Program-made: the position numbers and the translations under genes
NCBI RefSeq assembly: GCF_037325665.1
Contig: NC_090255.1
Span: 31,937,504-32,001,503, forward strand
Reading direction: 5' to 3'
Length of the DNA stretch: 64,000 nt
Source: Littorina saxatilis
Taxonomy: Eukaryota > Mollusca > Gastropoda > Littorinimorpha > Littorinidae
Notes under the pieces: generated by a model
Database searches by the model: none
What the model was told of the DNA's origin: nothing
The model's input: only the letters and a program-made list of their open reading frames with translations
Shown: positions 10,471 to 24,100 of the stretch, piece after piece
Layout of the letters: each line of letters begins with the position of its first letter
How positions within the stretch are numbered: the stretch's first letter is position 1

Positions 10471-11590
10471 TACATTCTGTAATAAATTGTAGAAAGGAAA
10501 ATTCTTCTGTCCACAGTAAACTTTGCTGTCACACCTGAGCACATCAGTACTGGTGAGAATGCCGACCGCAGTGATTCAGGTACAGTTTGAAATCATGCTG
10601 GAGAATCAGATGATGAAGTTGTGTAGTTTTGGGATTGTGTTTCGTCATTTGCAAATGATTGGGGGGAGTCAGACCTGTTTACCCTTACTATTTTGGAGTA
10701 ATTTATTACTATTTTGTAGGCTTTTGGGGGGAAAAATACTCCATTTGAGTCCAGACTACGATTTTCAAATGTGCTTCAAATTAGGTTTGTGTTGCTAATA
10801 TTGTTGTTTGTAACCACTGGGTTACTACTTTGGTCATCAGATTACTATTTTTTGACTTGACCATTAGCATTACTCTTGTCAAGTGTTGGGGGTAAACAGG
10901 TCTGGGGAGTGGGTTGGGTGTGTTGCAGCCTGAAGTGGGAACAGTTTTTGTATTCTGCTTGGGGGGGGGGGGGGGGGGGGGGGTGGCAGTTGTGTGCGTC
11001 TACAAGGTTCAATCGAAGCTTCATTATTGGTCACTGACATGTTAAAGTTTGGATGTACAGACTGTACTGACTGAGAGTTTGTCTAGTGACTTGTTGAACT
11101 TTTAACTGGTCAGTCAGGATTACCTTTGGAATGCTTGATTTCATAAGAAAGGATTCCTGGATTGTATGTGAATGGGGTCAGAGGGGCAATTGTGTGAAAG
11201 TCTGAACTTTATCTCTGTTTGTGAAGGTGTGTTGCTATGCTTTTTTGAGTGCGTACACTTACATATATATCTATCTATACATATAAATAAAAGAGAGTGT
11301 CTGTCTGTGTGTGTGTGTGTGTGTCTGTCTGTCTGTCTGTGGTCGCCATACCTCTGAGATGGCAAGAGGCAGGAACAAGATAGTGTGCACGTACACTCCC
11401 TAGGTGCCGCAGATGTGCACCTGGGTTTTAGTTTCTTGATTCATTGTTTCCTTTCTCAGATTATGGACCTCCCATTTATTGAATACAGCCTATATGGTGC
11501 AAGACCAGTTCAGTGCCTACTGTTCACCTGTAGCAAGCACATCATGCCAGTGATATTAGAGACTCGCTATTGCTCCTATGAGGGGAAGAA
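10471..11590. other. Unassigned flank and possible 5' region of the RRM/Gag-like gene
   Basis: No convincing gene was seen. The stretch holds an uninterrupted run of 23 G (10961-10983) and a GT-rich microsatellite (11300-11340). An exon-like CTTTCTCAG acceptor at about 11450-11458 precedes the predicted first coding exon, so 11459-11590 may be 5' untranslated sequence. Confidence 0.3.
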
Positions 11591-11636
11591 ATGAAGAAAG
11601 AAAAATTAACTGGACAGTTCCAGAAATTTCTAGAAG
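11591..11636 (+). CDS. Predicted exon 1 (start codon) of the RRM/Gag-like gene
   Basis: ATG at 11591 opens MKKEKLTGQFQKFLE and ends with a strong donor (GAAG|GTAAGG). An in-frame TGA at 11579 excludes upstream extension within this exon. The end phase (one base) fits exon 2, giving ...FLE-E-TREEEKED. No transcript evidence is available and the exon is short. Confidence 0.4.
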
Positions 11637-14600
11637 GTAAGGGAGATAACTCTTTTTTTGTATCCAAACAAAGGAGGTAAAGCTAATGATAATGGGATAG
11701 CGAGCGTCTTAAATTGCTACAGGGCTCCGCTTACTCCCGGGCGAAGCCGGGCTTAACTGCTAGTATATGGCCTTAAGTCTGAAATGGTGTCCACAGCTGA
11801 AATAGCTGTGCAACCTTGGCTCTAACCTGATTTGTACATCAAAGAAAAATAAAATCCTTGTAAAGATTAATGAGACTTGTAAAAAAAAGTATGAAGTACA
11901 CACCTAGAGAAACATTGTGTGCTCAGTTGTTGTTTTTAATGAAAATGTCGCCATTATCTGAAGTCAGCAGCACTACATTTTGGCCATTTTTTGTGACATG
12001 ACCTTACAGCATATTGAAACATGGTCTACTCTGTCATATTTATGGGACAGAATGTCATGAATGACTTTTCACTGAGCCAGTAAAACTCAAATGTACCTTT
12101 GACAAAGCAAAGTTTTTGAATTTTGTCAGTGAGCCTGCAGAAAATGGGGAGACAAAATTTCACAGAAAGTTCATAACTATTTCCGTAAGACTTCATATTT
12201 GTTCACTGATCAGCTCTAAATAATAATTAAAGATTGAAACCTGATATATTTTTGTAAAAAAGTATTTTACAGTATGTTTTGCAGAGGTATAAAACATAAA
12301 AAGGGTTGTTTGACTTGTTTTTGCATGTTCAAAAGTAGTTTGAAGTTTACGTGCAGATTTTCTTGTGAAAAAAGAGTTATGAACTTTCCAACCTTTTGCC
12401 TTATAAAAAGAGTAAATTGACTGGTTGGGGAACACCTAGCTTTGTAATGCATTTGGATCCACTAGCAGCAGTCACACTGAAAGTTTGCATCAAGTTCATT
12501 CATTGGTGTTTGAGTAATTGAGAAATAAAAAATTCTTGTGAGAAAGTTATGAACTTTCCTACTATCTCCACTGAGAGTGTTTTTTGTCCTTAAATGCTAG
12601 CCATGAAAGTTAAGGTTGTAGTGGAACAGCAATTTTGCATATAAAAGTACATTAGATTTAGATACTAAGCAATTTTTGTCACTAAAGTCAAGCAGTATGC
12701 TTTAGTTAGCCATTTTCTCTGTGTCTTGCGCACTATTTTTATGTGAGAGTTACTAACTCATGTCAAAACCCAAAATATATGTAAAATGACTATTTTCAGT
12801 TTCCAAATTACACTGTACCATGATTTTCATCACAAAAAGAATCTACTGGCTGCTGACTGTTTCTTTCTGAAGTACTTAGCCGTTTTGTCATGAAGTTCAT
12901 AACTTCACATAACTCAAGCTCATTTTTCAAGGGCGTGTTTAAAATAATGCCTTGTTAATAGCAAAAGAGTACATTTGACTTTATCTGGACATTTTGTAAG
13001 AAGTGTTCTGAATATCAACCCTCAAAATTACATTTTGATAATTCCAGCATGAATCTGGGTTGACTGCACGGTGTACATAACTTCACATCAACTGACCCTC
13101 AGCCCCACGGTGTGAAGTTATGAACACATGCCATGAGTATGATTTATCCACAATAATTAATTTACTACACTAAATCACTACCTCAAATGATGTGCTGCTC
13201 TTCTCCAGAGTAGGCTGTTACAGTTTGATGTCATTTTTATTTTAATTACCAGCAGATTTTAGTACGTAGCTTTTCAGTTAAATAAATGATGTGAAGTTAT
13301 GAACACACAGTCAGCTGACATAAACACTAACTAAATAATGATTTCGGTAACAGTTTTCATGACTGAGTTTGGTTAAGTAAATCATTAAGTTGTTTAGAAT
13401 TATTTGCAAGAGACTTTAGTTAGTTATTTTAGTATAAATGTGCGATTGATGTGAAGTTATGAACTTTCACAAGTTTCAAACAATTTGTTTTATTTTGGCA
13501 ATTAAAATCTGATTTTGTAATATAAGTGCAGCTTTAGCCTATACTATAACTCTGTGTTCTCAGTTTGTCATTGTTTTGCAAATATATTATACAGTAACTG
13601 TACTAGAGACCAACATAACAAAAATTCTTGTGAAGTTATGCGCACGCTCACATTTTATGATTTTTGTTATCGTTTGTTTTCACAAATGTTTTACTTTTAT
13701 TACTTAGTTGTATGTTGATTACAAAGAGTAGCTGGAGAGAAAATAAGATGACATATGCACTTTCTTACTTTGGTTTGAATTAGCCATAGTTTGTGATGTC
13801 ACGGTGTGAAGTTATGAACTCCTAGGACATTCTAAAAATACTTTCAGTTTCTGCCAACTCTTTGAGTCAGACAAACATTTTGGTGTATTGAAATCCTTTT
13901 GATGGTACTTTTCAAGCACATTTTGCACAAAAACAGCAAAATTGTAGATTTAATGATAACTTATGCCAATATTTGCTGTGAAAAAATTGTGACAATATTA
14001 ATTTCTATAAATAATACAGATAACCAAAAAATCTTCTCCACACTTCATCTTCAAAAATTACCTTCATGTTCCAGCTCACCTTTTTCAGATTAAAAAACAA
14101 AACAAATTGTTTCCTGCCTGTATAAATTAAATTTATTATACCAATAAAAGTAAATTATGTGAAGTTATGAACTTCCCATTAATGGAGTTCACATCTGCAT
14201 CATGCGTGGCCAAAACAAGTTTAACTTGCTTGAAATGCAAAGTAATTTGCTGTAGCAATTTGCTCAGATGTCTAAAACAGACCCAATACATGTAGCAACA
14301 ATGATTTAACAAGTCTAAATTTTGTGACGGTGTGAAGTTATGAACTCCTGCAAACTTTTAAACCTGAATCTGTGAAGTGATCAAACATGAGTTTTCTTAA
14401 ATCATAGCTGTTCCTTGCGTATTTATGCTCTAAAATACATCTCTATTTTCAAAACAAAGAAAATGTTCATTTTTAAAATTGATTTTGTATGTCACAAAAA
14501 TGGACACCTATTCTGACTTTGGGCCATATATATATATGTGTAAGAGTATTTGGATAAGTGAGTGGGTGAATCAATGAGAAACAAGTCTATGGATGAGTAG

Positions 14601-17174
14601 AGCTGAAGAACACTGGTAAAAGTGAGAAATTGACTTTTGAAAAGAAGAGGGGACACAGTGCAGCTCGAATCAATCTATGATTTTATCTCCCACAATTCCA
14701 AGAGGAATTGGATCAGGTGAGAGCGAACACGGAAAATGTTCATCGACCATGTGGTGTTTGTCAGGTTCAGACATGTCTGATGCTCTTTCCTTCTTGACTT
14801 TCCTTCTGAATCTTTTCTCTTCGGTAACTGGCATGCTTAAATGACAGAGGGATAGCCTAGTACAATGACTGATTTGACTATGCATGGATAGTGCCACCTG
14901 ATACGTGTGTGTGCGTGTGTCCCAACTCTCCTCCCCAAGTCTCCCACTGCGCACCTGTATAAAAAGCCTGTAAAATCTTGAGCCTGTCACGTCTATAATA
15001 AAAACTATAACAAAACTGTTCGGCCAAACAAAAATATATGTTGGTTTAGGGTAACCCTATTTTTCCCCACTGACCCCAACACTTTTTTTTCATTTCTCAA
15101 AAAAAAAAAAGGCACATTTTGCAAACCATATCAAGACTAAGGGAAGTAACCTCCTTTAAACTCGACTAAATCTTTAAAAAAAAAATTTGAACTTTAAAAA
15201 AATAATTAAAAAAGCCAACCTACCGACCCTATCTTTTTTGGTCACGTTACCCTAAACCAACATATATTTTTGTTTGACCTTAAAGAGTCTTTTGTGCACT
15301 GACCAGCATGACAACTGAAAATAGACAGAATTTATTTGACTGCTCAGCCTTTTAAAGTCAGATTCTTGGACAGAAGGGACACACACACAAACACACACCA
15401 CACCACACCACACACACACACACACCACATGCACACACACACACACACACACAGGGGACGGTTTCAACACTAGTCATACATTGATCCGAGCTGCATTAAT
15501 TAAATTGTGTCCATTCTCTTTCCATAGACAATAAATACTACAAATGTATTGGTATTCTTGAGCTTTAACAACTCATCCTGGATTCTTAATCTTATCATCT
15601 TGGTTGATTTCATTGTCTGTGTGTATGTGCAGAGACACGGGAGGAAGAAAAGGAGGACAGCTACCTGATTGTGAATAAAGTTCCAGACCAAGTGCCAGAC
15701 AATGTTCTGCAAGCCGTCTTTCTAACAGACATGGTGGACAGACAGAGAGGGGAGAACAGCACTGGGTAACTGCAACTTTGTTTCCGTTTATTTTTGATTG
15801 ACGACTAAATCTGTGAGCCAGCCAGTTTCAAAAGGTCCTAGCCTGTCGGGCAGAAGAAAAGTTTGATCTCCCACATCCCTGCTTGTGTGACTCTACGGAA
15901 TGAGTGGAAGATCATAATCCTGTATGCATTCGCAAAAAAACAATAAATAAAAAATGAAAAATGTTTGGGTGGTCATTATAGTCAGATTCGACTGTAATAC
16001 ATGTACCAAAAATCGTTAATGTATTTTAAGTAATGTTCCTTTCCTTGTATTTTTCAGCACAGCAACTTTTGATGCGGGCTCTCCACAGGAGGCAGGGATA
16101 TGCTTGCGGCAATATGACGGAGTTCTCGTAAATCTGGAAGTCTTGGAAATTGCCACTGCGCAAGGAACACTGCAAGGTGATGACTTTTCGGCTTTGCCCC
16201 GATATCACCCCGTGTATCGGACACCACACTCTGAAAAAGAAGTAAACATTTTGAGAGTCGTTCCCTTCGATGTCGGGACTATGTGAGGAGACTGCCAATC
16301 TTTTTAGATGAGAGAAAGGGAGAGAGATTCCTGATACAGTGGAACCCCCCCCCCCCCGGGGGTCCCTTTTAAGACCCCCAATTTAAGACTTCCTCCTTCT
16401 TAAGACCTTCCTTTCTCAGATGGTCTGTAAATTTAACTCCATTTTAAGACACCCTCCTTTTTACATTTAGTCAAGTTTTGACAAATGTTTTAACATAGAG
16501 GGGGGAATCGAGACGAGGGTCGTGGTGTCTGTGTGTCTGTGTGTATGTGTGCAGAGCGATTCAGAGTAAACTACTGGACTGATCTTTATGACATTTTTCA
16601 TGAGAGTTCCCGGGTATGATATCCCCTGACGCCGCCTGGTGGGTTAAGTGTGGAGATTTTTCCGATCTCCCAGGTCAACTTATGTGCAGACCTGCTAGTG
16701 GCTTATCCCCCTTCGTGTGTACACGCAAGCACAAGACCAAGTGCGCACGGAAAAGATCCTGTAATCCATGTCAGAGTTCGGTGGGTTATAGAAACACGAA
16801 AATATCCAGCATCTTCGACAAAGGCCGGACTTTGGTATTGCATTTCAGCTTGGAGGCTTAAAAAGTAATTTTCAGATTTTTAATGACCAAAGTCATTAAT
16901 TAAATTGTAAGCCTCCAAGCTGAAATGCAATACCAAAGTCTTCGTCGAAGATTGCTTGGCCAAAATGTCAATCAATTTGATTGAAAAATGAGGGTGTGCC
17001 TCAACTTTTACAAAATGCCGGATATGACGTCATCAAAGACATTTATCGAAAAAAAATAAAAAAACGTCCGGGGATATCTTTCCCAGGAACTCTTATTTCA
17101 AATTTCATAAAGATCGGTCCAGTAGTTTAGTCTGAATCGCTCTACACACGCACAGACAGACAGACAGACAGACA

Positions 17175-17219
<45 letters not shown>

Positions 17220-18072
17220 CACGACCCTCGTCTCGATTCCCCCTCTATGTTAAAACATTTAGTCAAAACTTGACTAAATGTAACAAGTCGCGTAAGGCGA
17301 AAATACAATATTTAGTCAAGTAGCTGTCGAACTCACAGAATGAAACTGAACGCAATGCAACGCAGCAAGACCGTATACTCGTAGTCCACCGCTCACGGCA
17401 TAGGCAGTGAAATTGACAAGAAGAGCGGGGTAGTAGTTGCGCTAAGAAGGATAGCACGCTTTTAATTTTCTGTACCTCTCTTTGTTTTAACTTTCTGAGC
17501 GTGTTTTTAATCCAAACATATCATATCTATATGTTTTTGGAATCAGGAACCGACAAGGAATAAGATGAAAGTGTTTTTAAATTGATTTGGACAATTTATT
17601 TTTGATAATAATTTTTATATATTTAATTTTCAGAGCTTGTTTTTAATCCGAATATAACATATTTATATGTTTTTGGAATCAGCAAATGATGGAGAATAAG
17701 ATAAACGTAAATTTGGATCGTTTTATAAATTTTTAATTTTTTTTACAATTTTCCGATTTTTAATGACCAAAGTTATTAATTAATTTTTAAGCCACCACGC
17801 TGAAATGCAATACCGAAGTCCGGGCTTCGTCGAAGATTACTTGACCAAAATTTGAACCAATTTGGTTGAAAAATGAGGGCGTGACAGTGCCGCCTCAACT
17901 TTCACGAAAAGCCGGATATGACGTCATCAAAGACATTTATCAAAAAAATGAAAAAAACGTTCGGGGATTTCATACCCAGGAACTCTCATGTCAAATTTCA
18001 TAAAGATCGGTCCAGTAGTTTAGTCTGAATCGCTCTACACACACACACACGCACAGACAGACAGACACACAC

Positions 18073-18110
<38 letters not shown>

Positions 18111-21100
18111 CACGACCCTCGTCTCGATTCCCCCTCTATGTTAAAACATTTAGTCAAAACTTGACTAAATGTAATAAAAAATAAAGGATTGTCGGGTCAC
18201 TTAATGTGACTTATTTAGTGAAACAGAAAATGTAAGACCCTCCCATTAAAAGTCTCCAGCTGCCCCCACCCAAGTAAGACCTTGCCTTTTCCCATTTTCT
18301 GTTGATAACCTCTGTGGTGTAAATTTACTTTTGGTTTTTTAAAGACCTGATTTTTTTTTTATGTTTCAAGGGTTTAAATGGTTATTTCTTCTAAATGCTT
18401 TCACTGCTTCTGCTGTCAGCATCATCACGGTCAGCACTATTAATTAGAACACAATCGTCACTGTCATTAGTTAATTAACCTACAGGTCCCAGAAATGAAC
18501 CAGGATCAGTCAATAAAGTACACATGTTCCATGGTAATAAAATAAACCCAGGGTCAGTGAATACGGCATAAACTTTCCATCAATTAAATAATGAAATAAA
18601 CAAGGGTTGGTGGGTACAGCAGACTTGTTGCATAACTGAACCAAGATTGGTGGATAAAGCATACATGTTCCATAAATTACCCATTTGTGATGGATAAAGC
18701 ATACATTTTTGATAAATGACCCATTACTGCTGGATTAAGCAGACATGGTTGACACATTACCCATAAGTGTTAGATAAAGCATGAATTACCTACAAGTGTT
18801 AGATAAAGCATTCATGTTCCATACTTTACCAGTTAGTTTTGGATAAAGCACACATCATTACATGTTCCATACATTACCCATTAGCGTTGGATAAAGCATA
18901 CATTTTTGTTAAATAAAGCAAACATGTTCCAGAACAAAATCCTTTTTTACTTTGGTTTATTCACAGACCATGTTGAAAAGGACGACATCCTGGAGTCAGC
19001 TGATATCACAATAGACCAGCAAGAGGCGCGGGAAGTGTTCACAACCATGCGAGATATGCTGGAGGTGTGCAAGGCAGAGATCTTGAAAGCCTTACCCAAG
19101 TCCGCCATCCCAGACAAGTCTGATGCTGCAGGAACGGAGGGAAGGGTACAGGTATCTGCTGCGGAGAAAGCAGCCTCAGAGAAGAAAAAGACGAGAATCT
19201 CGGAGAAGGTGACGGTGGAAACATCAGAAAAGGCTAAGGTGGAAACCTTGGAGAAGAAGACTGTGGAAATCTCGGAGAAGAAAAAAACGGGAACCTCAGA
19301 GAAGGAGAAAACTGAAACCCTGGAGAAGGAGAAAACGGGAACATCGGAGAAGGAGAAAACCGGAACATCGGAGAAGGAGAAAACCGGAACATCGGAAAAG
19401 GAGAAAACGGGAACATCGGAGAAGGAGAAAACGGGAACATCGGAGAAAGAGAAAACGGGAACATCGGAGAAGGAAACTTCAGGGAAAGAGATTTCAAAGG
19501 AAGGGAGAGAGACTGCCAAGAAGAGTAGTGTCCCCTTCCCGCAGTCCTTGAAAGTGCAGGAGGCAACAAAATTGATCAACAAATGGTTGTCGAATTGGAA
19601 TGTTTCCAGCTTGAAATCTTCGATCATGTTTCCCAAGGCCATCTTGCCAAAGAACATGCTTTTCAGTCTTGACCGTGAGTGCCGCCCGTACTGCGACATC
19701 TACTGTGACATCCGCACACAGGCATACAAGGAGCCATTTAACAGCAACAAAGAGATAGCGGATACTTGGGGGGTTGTGATTGTGCCGTTGAAAATGGCCT
19801 TAACTTTGGAAGGCAGAGCCAGAGCCCTGATCTCTCTAGCCTCGTTTCAAGACCTGGCGACATGTGCTCTGACGGAGATTTTGAAGAAGGACGACCTTGA
19901 CAGTGATGACTTGACCTCCCTCAAACACATCGTGGAGGGGCTGCACAGCAGCACGCTGACAATGGGAGGCTCAGCGTTGGCGTTTTTTGCGGACGTGCGG
20001 CTGCTCAGGAGGGACTCGTATTTGAAGAATCTGAATGCCAGCAGCAGCAAGAAGCTAAGCCTCAGGGCGGCGCCGTTTGAGACCGCTGAGTTTTTTGGTG
20101 GAAAAGAGATCGAGGCTCAGAGTGGAGAAAAGACCATGGAGCAAGGACCAGCCAAAGAGGAAAAGGAGGGTGAAGGAGGTCCCACTGAAAGTTCCGAGTC
20201 GTCCAAAGCCGTGCAGGTTCAACCCCAAAAAGATTTGAAGAAAGACAAGGACAGCAAGACAAAGGAGAAAGAACCTGAGAACAAAGCTCAAGACAAAAAA
20301 GCCAAGGAGGATAGCCAATCTAAGGCTACCATGGAGGAATGCAGACTAGAGATAGCACGTTGTCTGCATGAACTCGCTTGTTCGGAGAATCCAGGGTCTG
20401 ACACTATACAAGAGGAAGCCATGCACGGGGACGGAAATGCGGCCTCTCCCGATCTGAAATCGCATGATATTCTACAGCTGGTGGAAGTATTGAACAGCTT
20501 GCTCTCTGCCCCAAGTTTCAACGCCTCATCCTTTGTGCAAACCAGCGCTTTGCCGCTGCGGTACTGGTACTGGCGTAGCCACTACGAGACCATTGGTTCT
20601 CTCTTTGATGTGAAGCCGCCTCAGCCGGAGGCAGGTTTGCACTTGCTTGGTGCCAAGGGTCAAAACCAGTATGTGGTGTTTCGAAAAAATATACCCGTAC
20701 AGTTCGAAAAAAATTGGCGAAGTCTGACAGCCCTCGCTTGCTTCATGGAGCGAGCTTCGTACGCTCTGAAGCTCTTGAGTGAGCAAGACGAAGTGAGCAT
20801 TGCCGATGTGGAGTCCATGAGACGCTTGGTGAAGGGGCTGAGTCTCGGAGCCCCGGTAGCTGTCGGCGAGGCCGTCTTAACCGCGGCCTCTTTGCAGGTA
20901 ACACGCCGTATAAGCTACGCCAAGAGGATGGAGTCGGCCACGGAGGATGTCAAAAAAAAATTGATCAAATGCCCGCTTGGCTCGGGGGGTGTCTTTGGTC
21001 CCGACTTCTCTAAGGTCTTCAGAGCGAGCAGGGGACGACTGGCACGAGAAAAACAAAGTAAGTCTTTGTTGTTGTTGCCTCCATTTATTTACATGTACCA

Positions 21101-24100
21101 TTTGCCTTAAAATCCGAAGCCTAGCTTTACACATTCTTTTGTGTGGCTTGTTTAAATGTATTCTTCAAAAGATGTTTTTGTGTTCAGGCAGGAAGGGAGG
21201 TGGGGGGAGGGTGAAGGAAGAAGGAGAGAGGGTAAAAGTAAGATCAACTTTTTAATGTTATCTCCTGTATATTGTGGCCAAAAAAAAAAGAAAAAAGAAA
21301 AGGCAGTAAAGGCAGTTTCTGTACTACAGACAGGCAGCTTGTCCTTATTTGAGCACAGTAGTGAGTACCCCGGTAATAAGCTGAATCCAAATTAATAATT
21401 ATGCATCTTAGTCGGTATCACTTTCACAAGCCTGTGATTATTTGCAAGGCTTATTTTGATTCTTCTAACCTGTCTCATCAAGACAATTTAAGGCTTCATG
21501 ATGGAGAAAGGATGAGGCGCCCACCACCACCAAGACCAGGGAGGTCGGGTGTAGCGGCTAAAAGACTGCAAGGGGCGTACAGAGGCGTTTCACGCGGGGG
21601 CAAACTTCTTCACCAGCCTTCAAGGGGAGCTTACCCTGGAGGGTCAAGGGGAGCAACTCGGGGGCCGCCCATGGGAAGCAACTTCGATGCGAGAAGAGGA
21701 GGGCGCTCTGGGTCGTCAAGGGGAGGACAGCAGGGACTGCCACGAAGAGGTGGAAACGTGTCGAGACAAGGACCGAGAAATGTTAACTGGACGGGTTCAC
21801 CCAGTAGGGGCCGGATTCCCAGTCTGCTTGGAGGTACGCTTGTTATAGCTGCTTACCAAGTTTTGTTGTTGTTGCCATTACTTGTTTTTGGCTCACGAAG
21901 TGTAGCCTATGCGATCGTAACTTTGTCTGTGCGTTTGTGCGTGCGTGCGTGTGTGTGTGCGTGTGTGTGTGTGTATGTCTGTGGTAGAAACTTTAACATT
22001 TCCGAGTCTATGTGCGAGTGGTTATCCAAGACTATGGATAAAGCTCGCATAAGATTACGTCACGGTCAAAAGTGTTTGACGTCAATTAATGCATCATGAC
22101 GGCATGCCTCCCTGTAGTCTTTCTCTCTCGCGTGGTGTGTGTGGTCTCGGTCATTGTTATTTTGAGCGGGCCGAGACTATTTGGCAGTCGTGTCCCTGTA
22201 AGTAGGCTACATGCAGACACAGACAGATCTAGATCTAGTGTCTCTCTTTCTTGCACAGTGTCACCTAAGCTTACTGTGTGTGTGGGTGTGTATGTGTGAC
22301 GGAGTGATTGAGTTTGTGTTACTGTTTGTCTATTTCTTACGTGAGCCTTGAAGGCTTCGCCTCTTGTTTCTAATAGTATTATATTTTCCTTGTGACGGGC
22401 TTGGTGGTAAGACGCCGGCCTCCAAAGCGGAAGGTCGTGGGTTCGAATCCCGGCCGCGCCTGGTGGGTTAAGGTGGAGATTTTTTCGATCTCCCAGGTCA
22501 ACTTATGTGCAGACCTGATAGTGGCTTATTTCCCTTCGTGTGTACACGAAAGCACAAGACAAAGAGCACAAGGAAAAGATCCTGTAATCCATGTCCGAGT
22601 TCGGTGGGTTATAGAAACACGAAAATACCCAGCATGCTTCCTCCGAAAGCGGTGTATGGCTGCACAAATGGCGGGGTAAAAATGGTCATACACGTAAAAA
22701 TCCACTCGTGCAACAACATGAGTGTACATGTGAGTTTCAGCCCCCGAACGCAGAAGAAGAATAAGAATATTTGCCTTGCAGCCTTCTTACGTCAATAAAG
22801 TTTATTAATTGCAATACTGTATATGTAAAGTTTTCTTGCCCCCAAAAATACTTCTTTTTATGTGCCATATTATCTCAGGTGTAATTTTGTGAGAATGTGT
22901 GTGTTTATTACATTGGGAAGTGTTTTGTATATTTTTCTTTGTTTTCTTGGTGTTTTTTTCCCAATTTTGTAAGAGGCTATATACTAGGATTTACAATGCA
23001 TTAATATCATTATCATTATTCTTATTATTATTATTGCTCTTTATTACCAATTCAGTGCCCCATATGGCTTTTTGACCAATCAGGACGGATTCTAGGTGAC
23101 CCTCTAAATGTTATAACGTTCAGGCAGGGACCCTTTTTGTATATCAAGGTAAAAATTGACAAAAGAAAGTAAAAATGTAAATCAACAATATCAGCGTGAT
23201 TTATTCTACAGAATGACACTTCAAATGCTGTCAGATAATACTCTCTTTATCTAAAAAAATACCGATAAGCGAGTTTTGTCGGTGGGTGCTTTACGGAACA
23301 GCAAGGTACCGCCCATCCTCTGAGTGTGAAATGCCGACCCGCTCACTTGAAATCTCAATTACGTAAGTTCGGAAAATCAAGTGAAAATGCGTCACTCGCG
23401 TTACGTCAAATATATCTTTACGTCATTTCCCATCCGTCTTGAGTCGGTTCTAAATCTGTCGCTCTCTATTCAACAAGAAAAAGCGAAGCAACCGAAACGC
23501 ATGTTGAACATGGTTTATCTTGTGAGATTGCTGTGTGTCAAACGCATTTGATCTGTGAATATTCATCACGTCAGGAGTATTACTCTGATTGGCTGACCCA
23601 GGTCACGAGAATTCTTTGTCTGACAGGCATAATCAGGTAGGAGCGCTCCAGTTCCCATTGCGGCTGTTCTGTCTAATTCGCGGGGTCGCTTCGACATTTG
23701 ATTTGGTCGAATTAAACGGTAATAAAACCGTTATTTCTAATATGCGGACTGTTAGCAAATGACAACAGTCATGTCTCACAAACGATATCAGCATTCGCCT
23801 AAAAGGCTCATGCTTGATATCTTTTTTCTCGACATGCCTTGTATCATTTCCTTACGGTCAGCATATTAGAAATAACTCATAATCACTTTGCTGACTGAGG
23901 AATGAATTGTCTATCATCAAGACATGTTTTTATGTTATTTCCTCTTTTTCTCCTTGTTCTGATTCTTGCAAGTTGGACTGGGTGGCCGAGTGGTAACGCA
24001 CTTGCGCTCGGAAGTGAGAGGTTGCGAGTTCGACCCTGGGTCAGGGCGTTAGCAATTTTCTCCCCCCTTTCCTAACCTAGGTGGTGGGTTCAAGTGCTAG

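Noticed and set aside
10961-10983. 23-G run as a regulatory quadruplex
   Set aside because: Possible structurally, but homopolymer runs are common here (also 9490, 16347, 47093) and nothing ties it to a promoter.
14670-14990. 106-codon open frame on the - strand
   Set aside because: No domain, no splice support and no conservation cue; it lies in intron 1 next to repeats.
18947-19699. 250-codon open frame on the - strand opposite exon 4
   Set aside because: It is the mirror of the SEKEKTGT repeat (FSFSDVPV repeats), a shadow of the real exon.
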